Assembly: GCA_001768735.1 (NCBI GenBank)
Contig: MEMB01000004.1
Span: 1-64,000 of the forward strand
Source: Alphaproteobacteria bacterium GWF2_58_20
Lineage (GTDB): Bacteria; Pseudomonadota; Alphaproteobacteria; UBA1247
Length of the DNA: 64,000 bases
Direction: 5' to 3'
Shown here piece after piece: positions 43,595-54,105 of the stretch (its first letter is position 1; every line of letters begins with the position of its first letter). Below the pieces are notes generated by a model. The model saw only the letters and a list, made by a program, of their open reading frames with translations. It had not been told where the DNA came from and searched no databases. The position numbers and the translations under genes are program-made.

Positions 43595-45369
43595 CCATCC
43601 GCCGCCTGCCGGACACCCTTGTCAACCGCATCGCCGCAGGCGAGGTGGTCGAGCGCCCGGCAGCCGCCGTCAAGGAACTGGTGGAAAACGCCATTGATGC
43701 CGGAGCTTCCCGCATCGAAGTGGCCATCCGCGATGGCGGACGCAGCTTCATCCTCGTCTCCGATGACGGCTGCGGGATGAATGCCGAAGACCTCGCCCTT
43801 GCCATTGAGCGTCACGCCACGTCCAAACTCCCGGACGACGATCTTACCCACATCATGACCCTGGGATTTCGGGGAGAAGCCCTGCCTTCCATCGCGGCCG
43901 TCAGCCGCATGGCCATTTCCACCCGGAAACGCGGTGAGGATTCCGGATGGCGCATGACCATTGAAGGCGGCGCCGCCGGGAACGTCGCGCCCGCCGGACA
44001 CCCGCAAGGCACCCGCATCGAGGTGCGCGACCTTTTTTTTGCCACGCCCGCCCGGCTCAAGTTCCTCAAGACGGTCCGCACGGAAGCGCTGCATGTGCGG
44101 GATACCCTTGAACGGCTGGCCATGGCCTATCCGGATGTGGGATTTACCTTTACCGATGATGACCGCACCGTGCTGCGCCTGGATCCAGGCCCGGATGCCA
44201 ATCCGGCTTCACGGCTCCTGCGTCTGGGCGCCATCATGGGGCAGGATTTTCAGGCCGCCGCCCTGCCTGTCTCCGTCGAACGGGAAGATGCCCGCATGGG
44301 AGGCTATATCGGGCTGCCCACCCTCAACCGCCCCACGGGGCAGCACCAGTTCCTGTTCGTGAATGGCAGGCCGGTCCGCGACCGCCTGCTCATGGGTGCC
44401 CTGCGCGCCGGATACGCCGATGTGCTGGCCCATGACCGTTACCCCATGGTTGCCCTGTTCATCGACCTGCCTGCGGAAGATGTGGATGTCAACGTCCACC
44501 CCGCAAAAACCGAAGTGCGTTTCCGCGACAGCGCAGGCATCCGTTCCCTGCTGGTCTCCGGCATCCGCAAGACCCTGGCCGACGCTGGACACCGCACCGC
44601 ACCCGCCCTTGCAACCCATGTCCTGTCCGCATTCCATCCCCATGCGGGCGCAGGGGCAAGACCTTTCATGCCCCACGGCGAAATGGCCGATTCCGCCATG
44701 ACCCAGGCAGCCTTTGCGCCCTTTCCTGGCGAATCCCTGCCACAGGCGCGCACGGAAATGCCGCAGGAAATGGATACCCTGCAAAAGCATCCACTGGGCG
44801 CGGCGGTGGCGCAAGTCCACAACACCTTCATTGTCTCGCAGACGGAAGACGGCCTCGTCATCACCGACCAGCATGCCGCCCATGAACGCCTCACTTACGA
44901 AAAAATCAAGACAGCCCTTGAGGGAACCGGCATTGCCCGCCAAGCCCTTTTGCTGCCGGAAGTGGTGGACATGCCGGAGGTCGATGCCGAACGCCTTGCC
45001 ACCCGGCAGGAGGAACTCCTGAAACTGGGCCTCATGATTGAACCTTTTGGCCCGGCCAGCGTTCTTGTGCGCGAAATTCCCGCCCTGCTCGGACAATCCG
45101 ACATCCAGGGCCTGATAAGGGACATAGCCGACGAACTTTCCGAAAATCCGCAGGAAAGCCTGCTTGCGGGCCGCCTGATGGCCATCTGCTCGCGCATGTC
45201 GTGCCACGGTTCCGTGCGCGCCGGACGCACACTTGCCATCGCGGAAATGAATGCCTTGCTGCGCCAGATGGAAGACGCTGCCTTCTCTGGTCAATGCAAC
45301 CATGGACGCCCAACCCACATTGCGCTAAAGTTATCTGACATTGAACGGCTTTTTGGCCGCCGTAAATAA
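43591..45369 (+). CDS. mutL: DNA mismatch repair protein MutL
   Basis: The protein has 592 residues. The GHKL ATPase domain has [19 protein letters not shown] and [14 protein letters not shown]. The C-terminal domain carries the endonuclease motif DQHA-x2-E-x4-E ([12 protein letters not shown]), which E. coli MutL lacks. This copy is therefore predicted to nick DNA itself, consistent with lineages without MutH. The linker is about 100 residues and Pro/Gln-rich. It is coupled to pgi by ATGA. Confidence 0.97.
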   Translation: MTIRRLPDTLVNRIAAGEVVERPAAAVKELVENAIDAGASRIEVAIRDGGRSFILVSDDGCGMNAEDLALAIERHATSKLPDDDLTHIMTLGFRGEALPSIAAVSRMAISTRKRGEDSGWRMTIEGGAAGNVAPAGHPQGTRIEVRDLFFATPARLKFLKTVRTEALHVRDTLERLAMAYPDVGFTFTDDDRTVLRLDPGPDANPASRLLRLGAIMGQDFQAAALPVSVEREDARMGGYIGLPTLNRPTGQHQFLFVNGRPVRDRLLMGALRAGYADVLAHDRYPMVALFIDLPAEDVDVNVHPAKTEVRFRDSAGIRSLLVSGIRKTLADAGHRTAPALATHVLSAFHPHAGAGARPFMPHGEMADSAMTQAAFAPFPGESLPQARTEMPQEMDTLQKHPLGAAVAQVHNTFIVSQTEDGLVITDQHAAHERLTYEKIKTALEGTGIARQALLLPEVVDMPEVDAERLATRQEELLKLGLMIEPFGPASVLVREIPALLGQSDIQGLIRDIADELSENPQESLLAGRLMAICSRMSCHGSVRAGRTLAIAEMNALLRQMEDAAFSGQCNHGRPTHIALKLSDIERLFGRRK

Positions 45370-45390
45370 CAAAAACAGGGAATCGCCCAC

Positions 45391-47451
45391 ATGAAAATTG
45401 TCGCCCACACCGCCCTTGCCCTTGCCCTTTTGACCAGCACATCCGCCATGGCTGCCGATGCGTCCAAAAACCTTCCGCTCAAGCGGGTCATCCTGTCCAC
45501 CAGCGGACTGGGGCATTTTGAGCATGAGGGCCCCGTCAGTGGCAACAGCACCGTTGACCTGCCCGTCCGACTCGACCAGGTGGACGACATCCTCAAGAGC
45601 CTTGTGGTCCTGGATGCCACCGGACGCGTGAGCAACGTTACCCTGCCAGGCCGCGAACCCCTGCAGCAGGCCTTTCGTGACCTGCCCTTTACCGAAACGG
45701 ATCTCTCCTCCCCGGTCGCCCTGCTCAACGCCCTGCAAGGCGCTGAAGTGAAGATCGACGGGTCCAGCAAGATTGCGGGGCGCCTCCTGCGCGTGGTGGC
45801 AGAAGACTCCCGCATGGGCGAGGAAACCGTGACCCGCCACCGTGTCAGCGTGATGACCGATTCCGGCCTTCAACAGGCCGTTCTGGAAAATATCGACAAC
45901 ATCCAGTTCACTTCGGAAAAGCTGCGCACCCAGATTCGCGAAGCCCTGGATGCCATGATGGATGCCAGAACCCGTGACATGCGCACCCTGTCCGTCAACC
46001 TGCGCGGCGATGGCAAACGCAATGTCGGCCTCGCCTATGTGGTGGAAACCCCCTTGTGGAAATCCGCCTACCGGATGGTATTGCCCCCCGCTGGCAAGGA
46101 AAGCCTTGTACAGGGCTGGGCCGTGGTCGAAAACATGACAGGCGGCGACTGGAACGATGTGGAAATGACCCTGATTTCCGGCAATCCCGTCACCTATCGC
46201 CAGCCTCTCTACACGTCCTATTATGTCAGCCGTCCCGAACTGCCCGTCTCGGTCCTCGGCCGCATCATGCCCCGCAAGGATGCGGGCGCTGTCGGCATGG
46301 CAGAGGACATGGAAATGATGGACATGTCTTCAGAGTCCTATGGTGGGGGCTCCATGCTCAAGTCCCTGCGCCGCATGGACATGGCGGAAAGCATCATGCC
46401 ACAGATGGCCATGGCGCCGGCATCCGCCAATTTCTCCAGCATTGCCACCGCCAACAAGGCCACCGAAAGCACCGAAGCGGCAACCCAGGTTCTGTTCCGT
46501 TTCCCCGGCACCATTTCGCTCAAGGCCGGCTATTCCATGATGCTGCCTTTCGTGAGTCGCAAAATGCCCGCGGAACGCCTCTGGCTTTACCAGCCCGATG
46601 TCAATGCAGACCATCCCCTTGCCGCCCTGCGCCTGAAGAATGACGGCGACTCCAGCCTGCCTTCCGGCATCCTGACCCTTTATGAACAATCCGGCAAAGG
46701 CAATGCCACAACCTTTGTGGGCGATGCCGACATGCCCATCCTGGCCAAGGGCGAGGAACGCATGGTGAGCTTTGCGCTGGATTCCAAGACCACCATTCTG
46801 CGCGACAGCCGTCAGGACAGCCTGACCGGCGACATCCGCATCAGCGGCGGCGTGGCGCAGATTGCCATCACCAGCCGCGCCGAAACCACCTATACCGTCA
46901 AGGCGCCGGAAGGCGAAGACCGCGCCATCCTCATCGAACATCCGAAACGTTCGGGATGGAATCTTGTCGCCCCGGATCCCAAGAGTGCCGAGGTTACAGA
47001 CGGTTTCTACCGCATTCCGCTCAAGGCCCCGGCGGGCAAGAGCGTGAACCTCAAGGTGGTTCTGGAAAAGCCGGAAATGCGGAGCCTCCAGCTTCTCAAC
47101 CTGTCCTCCAGCGACATTTCCACCTATCTTGCCAGTTTTGGCAAGGAAAGCCCCAAGGCCCGCAAGGCTTTTGAAACCATGGCATCGCTGCGCCGCGATG
47201 TGGATGCGGTGGATGCCGAAATCCGGGCACTCTCCAATGAGCGTGACGGCATCACGAGAGACCAGGAGCGTCTGCGCGACAACCTCGAAAGTGTGCCGGA
47301 AGACAGTGATCTGGCCCGCCGCTACCTCGCAACCATGGACAGCCAGGAGACCCGGCTTGAAACCATTGCCAAGGCCATCACCGAACAGGAAAAGGCCAAG
47401 GCCAAGGCGGTGGCAAAACTCAAGGCTGCCATCATGGACATGAGCATCTGA
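45391..47451 (+). CDS. Exported DUF4139-family protein
   Basis: The protein has 686 residues. The signal peptide is MKIVAHTALALALLTSTSAMA. The mature protein has a beta-rich first half (LKRVILSTSGLGHFEHEGPV and LDQVDDILKSLVV), then the DUF4139 core around NVGLAYVVETPLWKSAYRM. A Met-rich loop lies at residues ~300-350 (about a dozen Met). The C-terminal ~110 residues form a coiled coil (RKAFETMASLRRDVDAVDAEI). The function is unknown. It is followed after 17 bp by two DUF547 genes and is probably cotranscribed with them. Confidence 0.85.
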   Translation: MKIVAHTALALALLTSTSAMAADASKNLPLKRVILSTSGLGHFEHEGPVSGNSTVDLPVRLDQVDDILKSLVVLDATGRVSNVTLPGREPLQQAFRDLPFTETDLSSPVALLNALQGAEVKIDGSSKIAGRLLRVVAEDSRMGEETVTRHRVSVMTDSGLQQAVLENIDNIQFTSEKLRTQIREALDAMMDARTRDMRTLSVNLRGDGKRNVGLAYVVETPLWKSAYRMVLPPAGKESLVQGWAVVENMTGGDWNDVEMTLISGNPVTYRQPLYTSYYVSRPELPVSVLGRIMPRKDAGAVGMAEDMEMMDMSSESYGGGSMLKSLRRMDMAESIMPQMAMAPASANFSSIATANKATESTEAATQVLFRFPGTISLKAGYSMMLPFVSRKMPAERLWLYQPDVNADHPLAALRLKNDGDSSLPSGILTLYEQSGKGNATTFVGDADMPILAKGEERMVSFALDSKTTILRDSRQDSLTGDIRISGGVAQIAITSRAETTYTVKAPEGEDRAILIEHPKRSGWNLVAPDPKSAEVTDGFYRIPLKAPAGKSVNLKVVLEKPEMRSLQLLNLSSSDISTYLASFGKESPKARKAFETMASLRRDVDAVDAEIRALSNERDGITRDQERLRDNLESVPEDSDLARRYLATMDSQETRLETIAKAITEQEKAKAKAVAKLKAAIMDMSI

Positions 47452-47468
47452 CAGCGGAGGCAGGATCC

Positions 47469-48338
47469 TTGCATACACAGCCTGCAGAAATCCTTGTGCG
47501 ACTGGCACGAATCCTGCCCCTTGTCCTCATCACTTGTGGCGTTTTCATCTCTGTCTTCATGTCCTCCTGCGGACCATCGCAGGAGCGGCAGGAAGTGCTT
47601 GTCCATTTTTCGGGACATTCGGAAAACAACACACAAACCATCAACCATGATGTCTTCAATGAAATCCTGCGCACCTATGTGCAACCCGACCGCGACGGAA
47701 TTTCCCGTTTTGCCTATGGCGAAATTGCTCCGGCCGATCGCGAAACCTTGCGCACCTATATCTTCAACCAGATGGTCCTCATCCCGATTGCCCAGTATTC
47801 ACGGAACGAGCAACTGGCCTACTGGATCAACCTCTATAATGCCCTGACCCTCCAGCTGGTCCTTGACCATTACCCGGTACGAAGCCTTGAGGACATCAAC
47901 ATTTCCCCGGGCCTGTTCCAGAAAGGTCCCTTTTACAAAAAACTGCTCAAGGTGGATGATATTGCCCTGTCGCTCGACGATATCCGCAACGGCATCCTCC
48001 TTCCCGTCTTCAAGGATGCCCGCATCCATTACGCCCTGACCCTCGCATCCCTGGATTCCCCCAACCTGCTGCCACGCAGCTTTACCGCTGCAACAGCGGA
48101 TGCGCTGCTGGATCAGGCCGCCATCAGCTTCATCAACCATCCCCGTGCGCTGCATTTTGAGGAAGACCACCTGGTTGCCAATGCCCTGTTCCTTTGGTAC
48201 CGCGACGATTTCGGCTCGGGGGGGGAATTCATCAACCACCTGCTCCGCTATGCCAATTTCGACCTCGCCAAATACCTCATAGAAAATCCGCCTGTTGGCC
48301 AATACCATTTTGACTGGACAATCAACGCCATTGATTGA
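47469..48338 (+). CDS. DUF547-family lipoprotein (tandem copy 1)
   Basis: The protein has 289 residues, starting at a TTG at 47469. That start is supported by ggagg 8 nt upstream and by the signal sequence that follows (ILPLVLITCGVFISVFMSSC), in which MSSC is a plausible lipobox. The core motif of the family is QLAYWINLYNALTLQLVLDHYPV, then SPGLFQKGPFYKKLL and SLDDIRNGIL. The family is found in plants and bacteria and its activity is not established. It is a paralogue of the next gene. Confidence 0.85.
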   Translation: MHTQPAEILVRLARILPLVLITCGVFISVFMSSCGPSQERQEVLVHFSGHSENNTQTINHDVFNEILRTYVQPDRDGISRFAYGEIAPADRETLRTYIFNQMVLIPIAQYSRNEQLAYWINLYNALTLQLVLDHYPVRSLEDINISPGLFQKGPFYKKLLKVDDIALSLDDIRNGILLPVFKDARIHYALTLASLDSPNLLPRSFTAATADALLDQAAISFINHPRALHFEEDHLVANALFLWYRDDFGSGGEFINHLLRYANFDLAKYLIENPPVGQYHFDWTINAID

Positions 48339-48366
48339 AAGAAACCCCTATGTTATCTATCAGGAC

Positions 48367-49218
48367 ATGAGGGGGATGCTCGGACATATCGCAAAAAAAT
48401 TCCTGTTCATCGTGCTGATGGCACTGGCCGGGATTTCTTCCGCATCGGCCAGGGATATTGCCGAATACTTTGCCAGGCACAATGAATCCGCGCAGGATAC
48501 TCCCATGGATTTCGCCCCCTGGAGCCATTTCCTGACCACTTATGTTGAACCCGGCATCAATGGCGTCAACCGCATCGACTACAAGCGGGTTTCCGATGAA
48601 GACCATGAAGCCCTCGTCCGTTTCATCGACATCACCCTGGCCACCATTCCTGTCAGCCGCCTGCGCCGGCAGGAACAGCTCGCTTACTGGATCAACCTTT
48701 ACAACGCCCTGATTGTTCGCGTGGCGCTGGATCATTATCCGGTTTCAAGCATCCGCGACATCAACATTTCCGGCCTGTTTTCCAGGGGCCCCTTCAAACG
48801 TCGGCTGGCCAAGGTCGAAAATCGTGAAATTTCATTGTCCGACATCCGGGACATCATCCTGATGCCTCCCATCTTCAATGACTCCCGCATTCCCTATGCC
48901 CTTTGTGACGGCACCATGGGCGGGCCGCAGATCTGGCCGGAAGCTTTCCAGCCCGCAACCATTGATTTCCAGCTCAACCGGGCCGCCACAAATTTCGTCA
49001 ACCACCCGCGGGCCTTCAGCATTGAAGATACCCGCCTTACGGCCTCCATGCTTTACAAATGGCAAAAGACTGCATTTGGCAAACAGGATGTCGATATCCT
49101 GCTGCACGCCATCCGTTTTGCCGATCCGGGGCTTGTCCCGACCCTGTCGAGTCACAGCCAGATTGATGATTATTTTTATGATTGGCGCCTGAATGAGCCT
49201 GATATTTTCAGGCCATAA
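48367..49218 (+). CDS. DUF547-family exported protein (tandem copy 2)
   Basis: The protein has about 283 residues from the ATG at 48367. In-frame starts at 48295 and 48376 are possible; the signal peptide LFIVLMALAGISSASA follows either way. The family core is QLAYWINLYNALIVRVALDHYPV, with SIRDINISGLFSRGPFKRRL and SLSDIRDIIL. It shares the same order of motifs as copy 1 but has no lipobox, so it is likely periplasmic rather than anchored. Convergent with parA, 9 bp apart. Confidence 0.83.
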   Translation: MRGMLGHIAKKFLFIVLMALAGISSASARDIAEYFARHNESAQDTPMDFAPWSHFLTTYVEPGINGVNRIDYKRVSDEDHEALVRFIDITLATIPVSRLRRQEQLAYWINLYNALIVRVALDHYPVSSIRDINISGLFSRGPFKRRLAKVENREISLSDIRDIILMPPIFNDSRIPYALCDGTMGGPQIWPEAFQPATIDFQLNRAATNFVNHPRAFSIEDTRLTASMLYKWQKTAFGKQDVDILLHAIRFADPGLVPTLSSHSQIDDYFYDWRLNEPDIFRP

Positions 49219-49227
49219 GTTCCGCGC

Positions 49228-49860
49228 TTACAAAACCCCGTCTTCAATATAGGAAAGCAAGGGTTCCCAGTCCGCCCTGAAAACCTCTGTCCGCTTGTCC
49301 TTGAGGTCAAACAGGCCCAGCCCCACATTGGCAACCTCGGAATAGAGCTGGCTGTCACGCAAGCGGGTCAGGACATTGAGCCCCGCCCCATTCAGGAAAA
49401 GGTCCAGCCGCGCTGCCGCACGCGTGTTGGCACGCACGCGGTTTCCCACCAGCGCAAGGATCTTCCGGTTGCGGCGCACCGCCTTGATGTCTGAAAGTTT
49501 TTTGAGGAACTGCCGCGACCCGTCCTCATCAAACACGGAAGGCAGCACCGGGATGACAATGATGTCGGCCATGTCCACCAGTTCCTCAATCTGACCACGC
49601 CGCATGGCGGCCGGCGCATCCATGATGAGCCTGTCCACCCCACGGGGCACCTTGAGGGCCTCCCCGCGCGACCAGCTGCATGTGGCAATGGCCGCAAGAT
49701 GGCTTGGCCGCCTGGCCGCCCACAACAGGCTGGAATGCTGTTTGTCCGCATCGGCCAACAGAACCTGTCGCCCGGCAGAAGCCATGGCGACCGCAAGATT
49801 CGTGGCCATGGTCGTCTTGCCACATCCGCCCTTGGTATTGCCAACCAGGATTGAAATCAT
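49228..49860 (-). CDS. ParA-family ATPase (orphan)
   Basis: The protein has 210 residues. The deviant Walker A is NTKGGCGKTTMATNLA at the very N-terminus, with LLADADKQHSSLLW and the Walker B region DRLIMDAPAA. It is shorter than chromosomal ParA (about 260), and no parB or parS-like site is next to it. Such orphan ParA proteins often position protein complexes (chemosensory arrays, pili, cell-division factors) on the nucleoid. The partner is unknown. Confidence 0.85.
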   Translation of the reverse strand: MISILVGNTKGGCGKTTMATNLAVAMASAGRQVLLADADKQHSSLLWAARRPSHLAAIATCSWSRGEALKVPRGVDRLIMDAPAAMRRGQIEELVDMADIIVIPVLPSVFDEDGSRQFLKKLSDIKAVRRNRKILALVGNRVRANTRAAARLDLFLNGAGLNVLTRLRDSQLYSEVANVGLGLFDLKDKRTEVFRADWEPLLSYIEDGVL

Positions 49861-50004
49861 CGTGCATCCCCAGGAAATGAGATCATCACTTTCTTACTTA
49901 CCCGACTGGGCCCCAAATGTCGATAACCCGCATCACTTGATTTTTGGCCAGCTTTCTGGCAGTCTCTACAGCAGTATGTTTTCATGCTCGAAAGGGGCAA
50001 TGCC

Positions 50005-50289
50005 ATGACAAAGTCGGAACTGATCCTGCGCCTTGCGCAACGCAACCCGGAACTCTATCAGCGCGACGCCGAGAAAATCGTTGATGTCGTTTTCGAGGAA
50101 ATCGCCCAGGCCCTCAGCCGCGGTGAACGCGTTGAACTGCGCGGATTTGGTGCCTTTTCCGTCAAGGATCGCAAACCCCGCATTGGCCGGAATCCCCGTA
50201 CGGGCACATCCGTTTCGGTCCCCGGCAAGCGCGTTCCGTTCTTCAAGACCGGAAAATTCCTGCGGGATCGCCTGAACGGCAAAGTCTGA
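50005..50289 (+). CDS. ihfB: Integration host factor beta subunit
   Basis: The protein has 94 residues from the ATG at 50005 (aaagggg upstream). It shows the HU/IHF pattern: [35 protein letters not shown] and the DNA-contacting arm [20 protein letters not shown] with the invariant Pro. The opening and EVELRGFG favour IHF-beta over HU. It bends DNA at specific sites as a heterodimer with IhfA. A LapA-like gene follows after 30 bp. Confidence 0.93.
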   Translation: MTKSELILRLAQRNPELYQRDAEKIVDVVFEEIAQALSRGERVELRGFGAFSVKDRKPRIGRNPRTGTSVSVPGKRVPFFKTGKFLRDRLNGKV

Positions 50290-50319
50290 GTTTTTTCATC
50301 CGTCCAAGGAGTTCACGCC

Positions 50320-50631
50320 ATGCGCCTGTTATCCTGGCTCATCACGATCCCGCTGGCTGGCATCATGGTGGTATTCGCCATTGCGAACCGCCACCTTGTT
50401 GACATCTCCACCGGCCCCCTTGGGGATTCCATCCGCATGCCGCTGTTCATTCCCGTTCTGCTGGCGCTGCTCATCGGTTTTCTGCTGGGCAGCCTGTCCA
50501 CCTGGCTTTCCTGCATGATTCGCACCAGCCTTCCCAAAAACAGGAACCGTTCCCGCACGGCACGCGACCTTGCAGTCCTTCGTGATGACATCATCCGCGA
50601 TGACCACAAGGCCAACGCTCCCAAGGAGTAA
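50320..50631 (+). CDS. LapA/DUF1049-type small membrane protein
   Basis: The protein has 103 residues. It has two hydrophobic helices, an N-terminal one (LLSWLITIPLAGIMVVFAIANR) and one around residues 45-68 (MPLFIPVLLALLIGFLLGSL), with the NRHLVDIS link that is typical of LapA-domain proteins. The cytoplasmic tail is basic. In other bacteria LapA works in membrane assembly of lipopolysaccharide. It lies 30 bp after ihfB and 6 bp before accD. Confidence 0.85.
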   Translation: MRLLSWLITIPLAGIMVVFAIANRHLVDISTGPLGDSIRMPLFIPVLLALLIGFLLGSLSTWLSCMIRTSLPKNRNRSRTARDLAVLRDDIIRDDHKANAPKE

Positions 50632-50637
50632 TTCCAC

Positions 50638-51651
50638 ATGAACTGGATCACCAACATTGTCCGCCCAAAAATTCGGGCGCTGGTTCCCGGACGCCAGCAT
50701 GACCTGCCAGACAACATGTGGATCAAGTGTCCCAATTGCGGCGCCATGCTGTTTCACCGCGATCTTGAGCAGAACCACAAGGTCTGTCCGCATTGCAACC
50801 ACCACATGCGCCTTGAGGTGGACAAACGTCTGGACCTGATTTTTGACAATGCTTCATGGCGCACCATCGAATTGCCGAAGGTGCCGTCGGACCCGCTCAA
50901 GTTCCGTGACCAGAAGAAATACACCGAACGGCTCAAGGATTACCGCAGCAAGACGGGCCGCGAGGATGCCATTGTTGTTGCTTATGGCGAAATTTCGGGC
51001 ATTGAAGCCGTGGTGGCCGCCTTTGATTTCAACTTCATGGGAGGATCCATGGGGATTTCCGTGGGAGAAGGCATTGTTGCCGCCGCCCGCCTGGCCATCC
51101 TCCAGCAAAGCCCCCTGATCATCATTCCGGCCTCCGGAGGCGCCCGCATGCAGGAAGGCATGCTGTCCCTGATGCAGATGCCTCGCACCACCATTGCGGT
51201 CACCCAGGTCAAGGAAGCCGGCCTTCCCTTCATTGTCCTGCTCACCGACCCAACCACGGGCGGTGTCAGCGCATCCTTTGCCATGCTCGGCGATATCCAT
51301 ATTGCCGAACCCGGTACGCAAATCGGCTTTGCCGGGGCGCGCGTCATCCAGGAAACCATAAGGGAAACCCTGCCCAGCGGATTCCAGCGTGCCGAATACC
51401 TCAAGGACCATGGCATGGTGGACATGGTGGTGGCCCGCAAGGACCTGCCGGAAACCTTGGGACGAATCCTCTCCATCCTGCGCCAGCCCCTTGAAAAGGC
51501 CAAGGTCATCCGGCTTCCCCTGGGTGTCGCCAAACCTGCCTTGCGCAGCATTGGGGGCCGCAAGGCGGACAGCAGCGACAATGCCAAGGATTCCCGCAAG
51601 CGCACAATCAAGCGTGCCCGGAAGGATGACTCTGGTGACGAACCCATCTGA
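50638..51651 (+). CDS. accD: Acetyl-CoA carboxylase carboxyltransferase beta subunit
   Basis: The protein has 337 residues. The zinc ribbon at the N-terminus is [15 protein letters not shown] with [10 protein letters not shown]. The carboxyltransferase core has [23 protein letters not shown] and [12 protein letters not shown]. It makes malonyl-CoA for fatty-acid and so lipid A synthesis. The C-terminus has a Lys/Arg-rich extension ([14 protein letters not shown]). The last codons overlap the chvI start region by about 17 nt. Confidence 0.97.
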   Translation: MNWITNIVRPKIRALVPGRQHDLPDNMWIKCPNCGAMLFHRDLEQNHKVCPHCNHHMRLEVDKRLDLIFDNASWRTIELPKVPSDPLKFRDQKKYTERLKDYRSKTGREDAIVVAYGEISGIEAVVAAFDFNFMGGSMGISVGEGIVAAARLAILQQSPLIIIPASGGARMQEGMLSLMQMPRTTIAVTQVKEAGLPFIVLLTDPTTGGVSASFAMLGDIHIAEPGTQIGFAGARVIQETIRETLPSGFQRAEYLKDHGMVDMVVARKDLPETLGRILSILRQPLEKAKVIRLPLGVAKPALRSIGGRKADSSDNAKDSRKRTIKRARKDDSGDEPI

Positions 51652-52345
51652 CGGGCCTCGCCGCATCATCCTTGTCGATGATGACCGCAATATCCTCGCT
51701 TCGGTATCCATCGCCCTTGAAACCGAAGGATTCTCGGTGGAGTCCTTTACCGATGGCGAACAAGGCCTGCGCGCCATCCTTGCACATCCCCCCGGCCTGG
51801 TGGTGCTGGACATCAAAATGCCCCGCATGGATGGCATGGAAGTTCTCACCCGGCTGCGCCGGACCTCCCAGATCCCCGTCATTTTCCTGACGTCAAAGGA
51901 TGATGAAAGCGACCAGATTGAAGGCCTGCGCATGGGGGCAGACGACTACATTACGAAACCCTTTTCCGTCAATTTGCTGATCCAGCGCATCCTGACCATC
52001 CTGAGACGACAGCAGATCCGCGGAAACCCTGTGGCAGACAGCAAAACCATCCAGCGCGGCCCCCTGACCATGGACGCCAACCGGCAGACCTGTTCCTGGA
52101 AAGACAAGGACGTGGATCTTACCGTGACCGAATTCCTGCTGGTCTGGCTGCTGGCCGAATACCCCGGACATGTCAAGACCCGCAACCAGATGATGGACGC
52201 GGCCTATGGCGAAAACCTCTATGTCGATGACCGCACCATCGACAGCCACATCAAACGCATCCGCAAGAAATTCCGCGATCTTGACCCGGATTTTTCCCAC
52301 ATAGAAACCCTTTACGGGGCAGGATACCGCTTTGTGGAACCCTGA
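51635..52345 (+). CDS. chvI: Response regulator of the ChvI type (OmpR family)
   Basis: The protein has 236 residues. The GTG at 51635 is chosen because the only good ribosome site (ggaagg) ends 9 nt before it; the ATG at 51626 would abut that site. The receiver domain has IILVDDDRN, the phosphorylated Asp59 in [12 protein letters not shown], and the Lys in DYITKPFSV. The winged-helix domain ends in [13 protein letters not shown]. ChvI controls acid and envelope-stress genes with ChvG. It overlaps accD upstream and chvG downstream. Confidence 0.92.
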   Translation: MTNPSDGPRRIILVDDDRNILASVSIALETEGFSVESFTDGEQGLRAILAHPPGLVVLDIKMPRMDGMEVLTRLRRTSQIPVIFLTSKDDESDQIEGLRMGADDYITKPFSVNLLIQRILTILRRQQIRGNPVADSKTIQRGPLTMDANRQTCSWKDKDVDLTVTEFLLVWLLAEYPGHVKTRNQMMDAAYGENLYVDDRTIDSHIKRIRKKFRDLDPDFSHIETLYGAGYRFVEP

Positions 52346-54074
52346 CCGCATCCGCGCCTTTGCAGGACGCATGCGCAACCGTTTCCTGCCAGCCTGTGGC
52401 CCTGAACAAAACAGCTCGATCAAACTGATCTGGCTGACCTTTTACTGCACGCCACGCCCGCGCGCCGACATCTGGGGCGTATCCCGGCTGACCTTGCGCA
52501 TTCTTGCGGTCAATGTCCTGTCGCTCGCCACCCTTGTTGGCGGTTCGCTCTACCTCGTGACCTACCAGGAAAAGCTGGTCGCCACGGAAATCAATGCCCT
52601 TCAGCGTGAAGCCAGCATCTTCGCAACGGCCCTTGGAGAAGGGGCCGTATTCCGCTCCCCTGCCGGACACTATAGCGTATCGGGAAACCTGGCCCGCCAG
52701 ATGGTCTCCCGTCTGGTGGACAAGACCAATATCCACACCCAGCTCCTTAATCCGCAAGCCCGGGTCATCACTGAACAGAAGCAGGAACCGCCCCCCCCGG
52801 AACAGGATCCCCTGGACACCTCCATGTCCCGGAAAAAATTCTTCGGAACGCTTGACCGCATGGTTGCCTATTTTTCATCCCTGCTGGAAAACATCCTTTT
52901 CCAGCATCAGGACCTGCCCGGCATTTCCGACGCGCTCGCCTTCACACCCAACACCCCGGACACGGCAGCCGCCCTGTCCGGAAAATCCTCGTCCACCGCA
53001 TGGCGCCTTGAAAATGGCCACATCGCCTTTTCCGCCGCCGTTCCCATCACCCGCAGCGGCGTCATCCTGGGCGTTGTCCACCTCTGGCGCGACAGTTCCC
53101 GCATTGATGAAACCATGCGGTCGGTCCGCTGGGACTTCCTGCGCGTTTTCCTTGGCGCCTTGTCCATCACCATCCTGCTCTCGCTTTACCTGGCCAGCGC
53201 CATAGCACATCCCATCAGGCGTCTCGCCATCGCGGCCGAAAACATCCGGAAAGGCCATTCCGATGCCGGCGGCCTTCCGGATTTCTCCCGTCGCCATGAT
53301 GAAATCGGCGACCTTTCCCTTGCCTTGCGGGCCATGACGGCAACTCTGGAATCCCGCCTGAACAGCATGGAAAAATTTGCCGCCGATGTCTCCCACGAAA
53401 TCAAGAACCCCCTGACATCCCTGCGCAGCGCGGTGGAAACCCTCGCCCGTGTCAAGACACCTGAACAGCAGCAGAAACTGCTGTCCATCATCAGCCATGA
53501 CGTTCTGCGGATTGACCGCCTGATCACCGACATCTCCAAAGCATCACGGCTGGATGTTGAACTCTCGCGCACGGAGGCCGTGGCCATTGACATGCGCACC
53601 CTGCTGGGCAACCTGGCAGATGCCCATGCCACCACCGCAGCCGGCCAGGAGGCATCCCCCCACATCCAGCTGGACCTGCCGCCACAGGAAGTCCCCCTCA
53701 TGGTTACCGGAAACCACGACCGGTTGATGCAGGTGCTGGAAAACATTCTGGCCAATGCCCTGTCCTTCACCCCCCCCAACAGCCAGATCCACATGGAAGC
53801 CCGGCACAAGGATGCCCATCTTCTGGAAATCCGCATCCGCGACGAAGGGCCCGGCATTCCACCCCACAAGCTGGAAACCGTGTTTGAACGTTTTTATTCG
53901 GAACGCCCCTCAAATGAGGAATATGGCTATCATTCCGGCCTGGGACTGAGCATTTCCCAACAGATTGTCAAAGCCCATGGCGGGCAGCTCCTGGCAGACA
54001 ATCATATCGACAATCAGGGCAACATCCGGGGAGCTGTATTCACCCTTTTGCTGCCTCTGCGCAACAGCGCCTGA
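52332..54074 (+). CDS. chvG: Sensor histidine kinase of the ChvG type
   Basis: The protein has 580 residues from a TTG at 52332 (agga upstream, overlapping chvI); an ATG at 52371 is a plausible alternative. Two membrane helices (residues ~55-75 and ~275-295) flank a periplasmic domain with a Pro/Glu-rich loop. HAMP, HisKA with [18 protein letters not shown] (His about 355) and an intact HATPase ([18 protein letters not shown]) follow. The periplasmic domain and synteny to hprK identify ChvG/ExoS, the acid and envelope-stress sensor. In many relatives ExoR is the periplasmic inhibitor; no exoR is in this window. Confidence 0.92.
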   Translation: MWNPDRIRAFAGRMRNRFLPACGPEQNSSIKLIWLTFYCTPRPRADIWGVSRLTLRILAVNVLSLATLVGGSLYLVTYQEKLVATEINALQREASIFATALGEGAVFRSPAGHYSVSGNLARQMVSRLVDKTNIHTQLLNPQARVITEQKQEPPPPEQDPLDTSMSRKKFFGTLDRMVAYFSSLLENILFQHQDLPGISDALAFTPNTPDTAAALSGKSSSTAWRLENGHIAFSAAVPITRSGVILGVVHLWRDSSRIDETMRSVRWDFLRVFLGALSITILLSLYLASAIAHPIRRLAIAAENIRKGHSDAGGLPDFSRRHDEIGDLSLALRAMTATLESRLNSMEKFAADVSHEIKNPLTSLRSAVETLARVKTPEQQQKLLSIISHDVLRIDRLITDISKASRLDVELSRTEAVAIDMRTLLGNLADAHATTAAGQEASPHIQLDLPPQEVPLMVTGNHDRLMQVLENILANALSFTPPNSQIHMEARHKDAHLLEIRIRDEGPGIPPHKLETVFERFYSERPSNEEYGYHSGLGLSISQQIVKAHGGQLLADNHIDNQGNIRGAVFTLLLPLRNSA

Positions 54075-54105
54075 CCCCTGTCTCTCCCAAGACGGAAGCC
54101 TTCCG

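Noticed and set aside
49228..50004. Chromosome partition locus (parABS) around the ParA-like gene
   Set aside because: There is no parB, no parS-like palindrome and the protein is short. It is treated as an orphan ParA.
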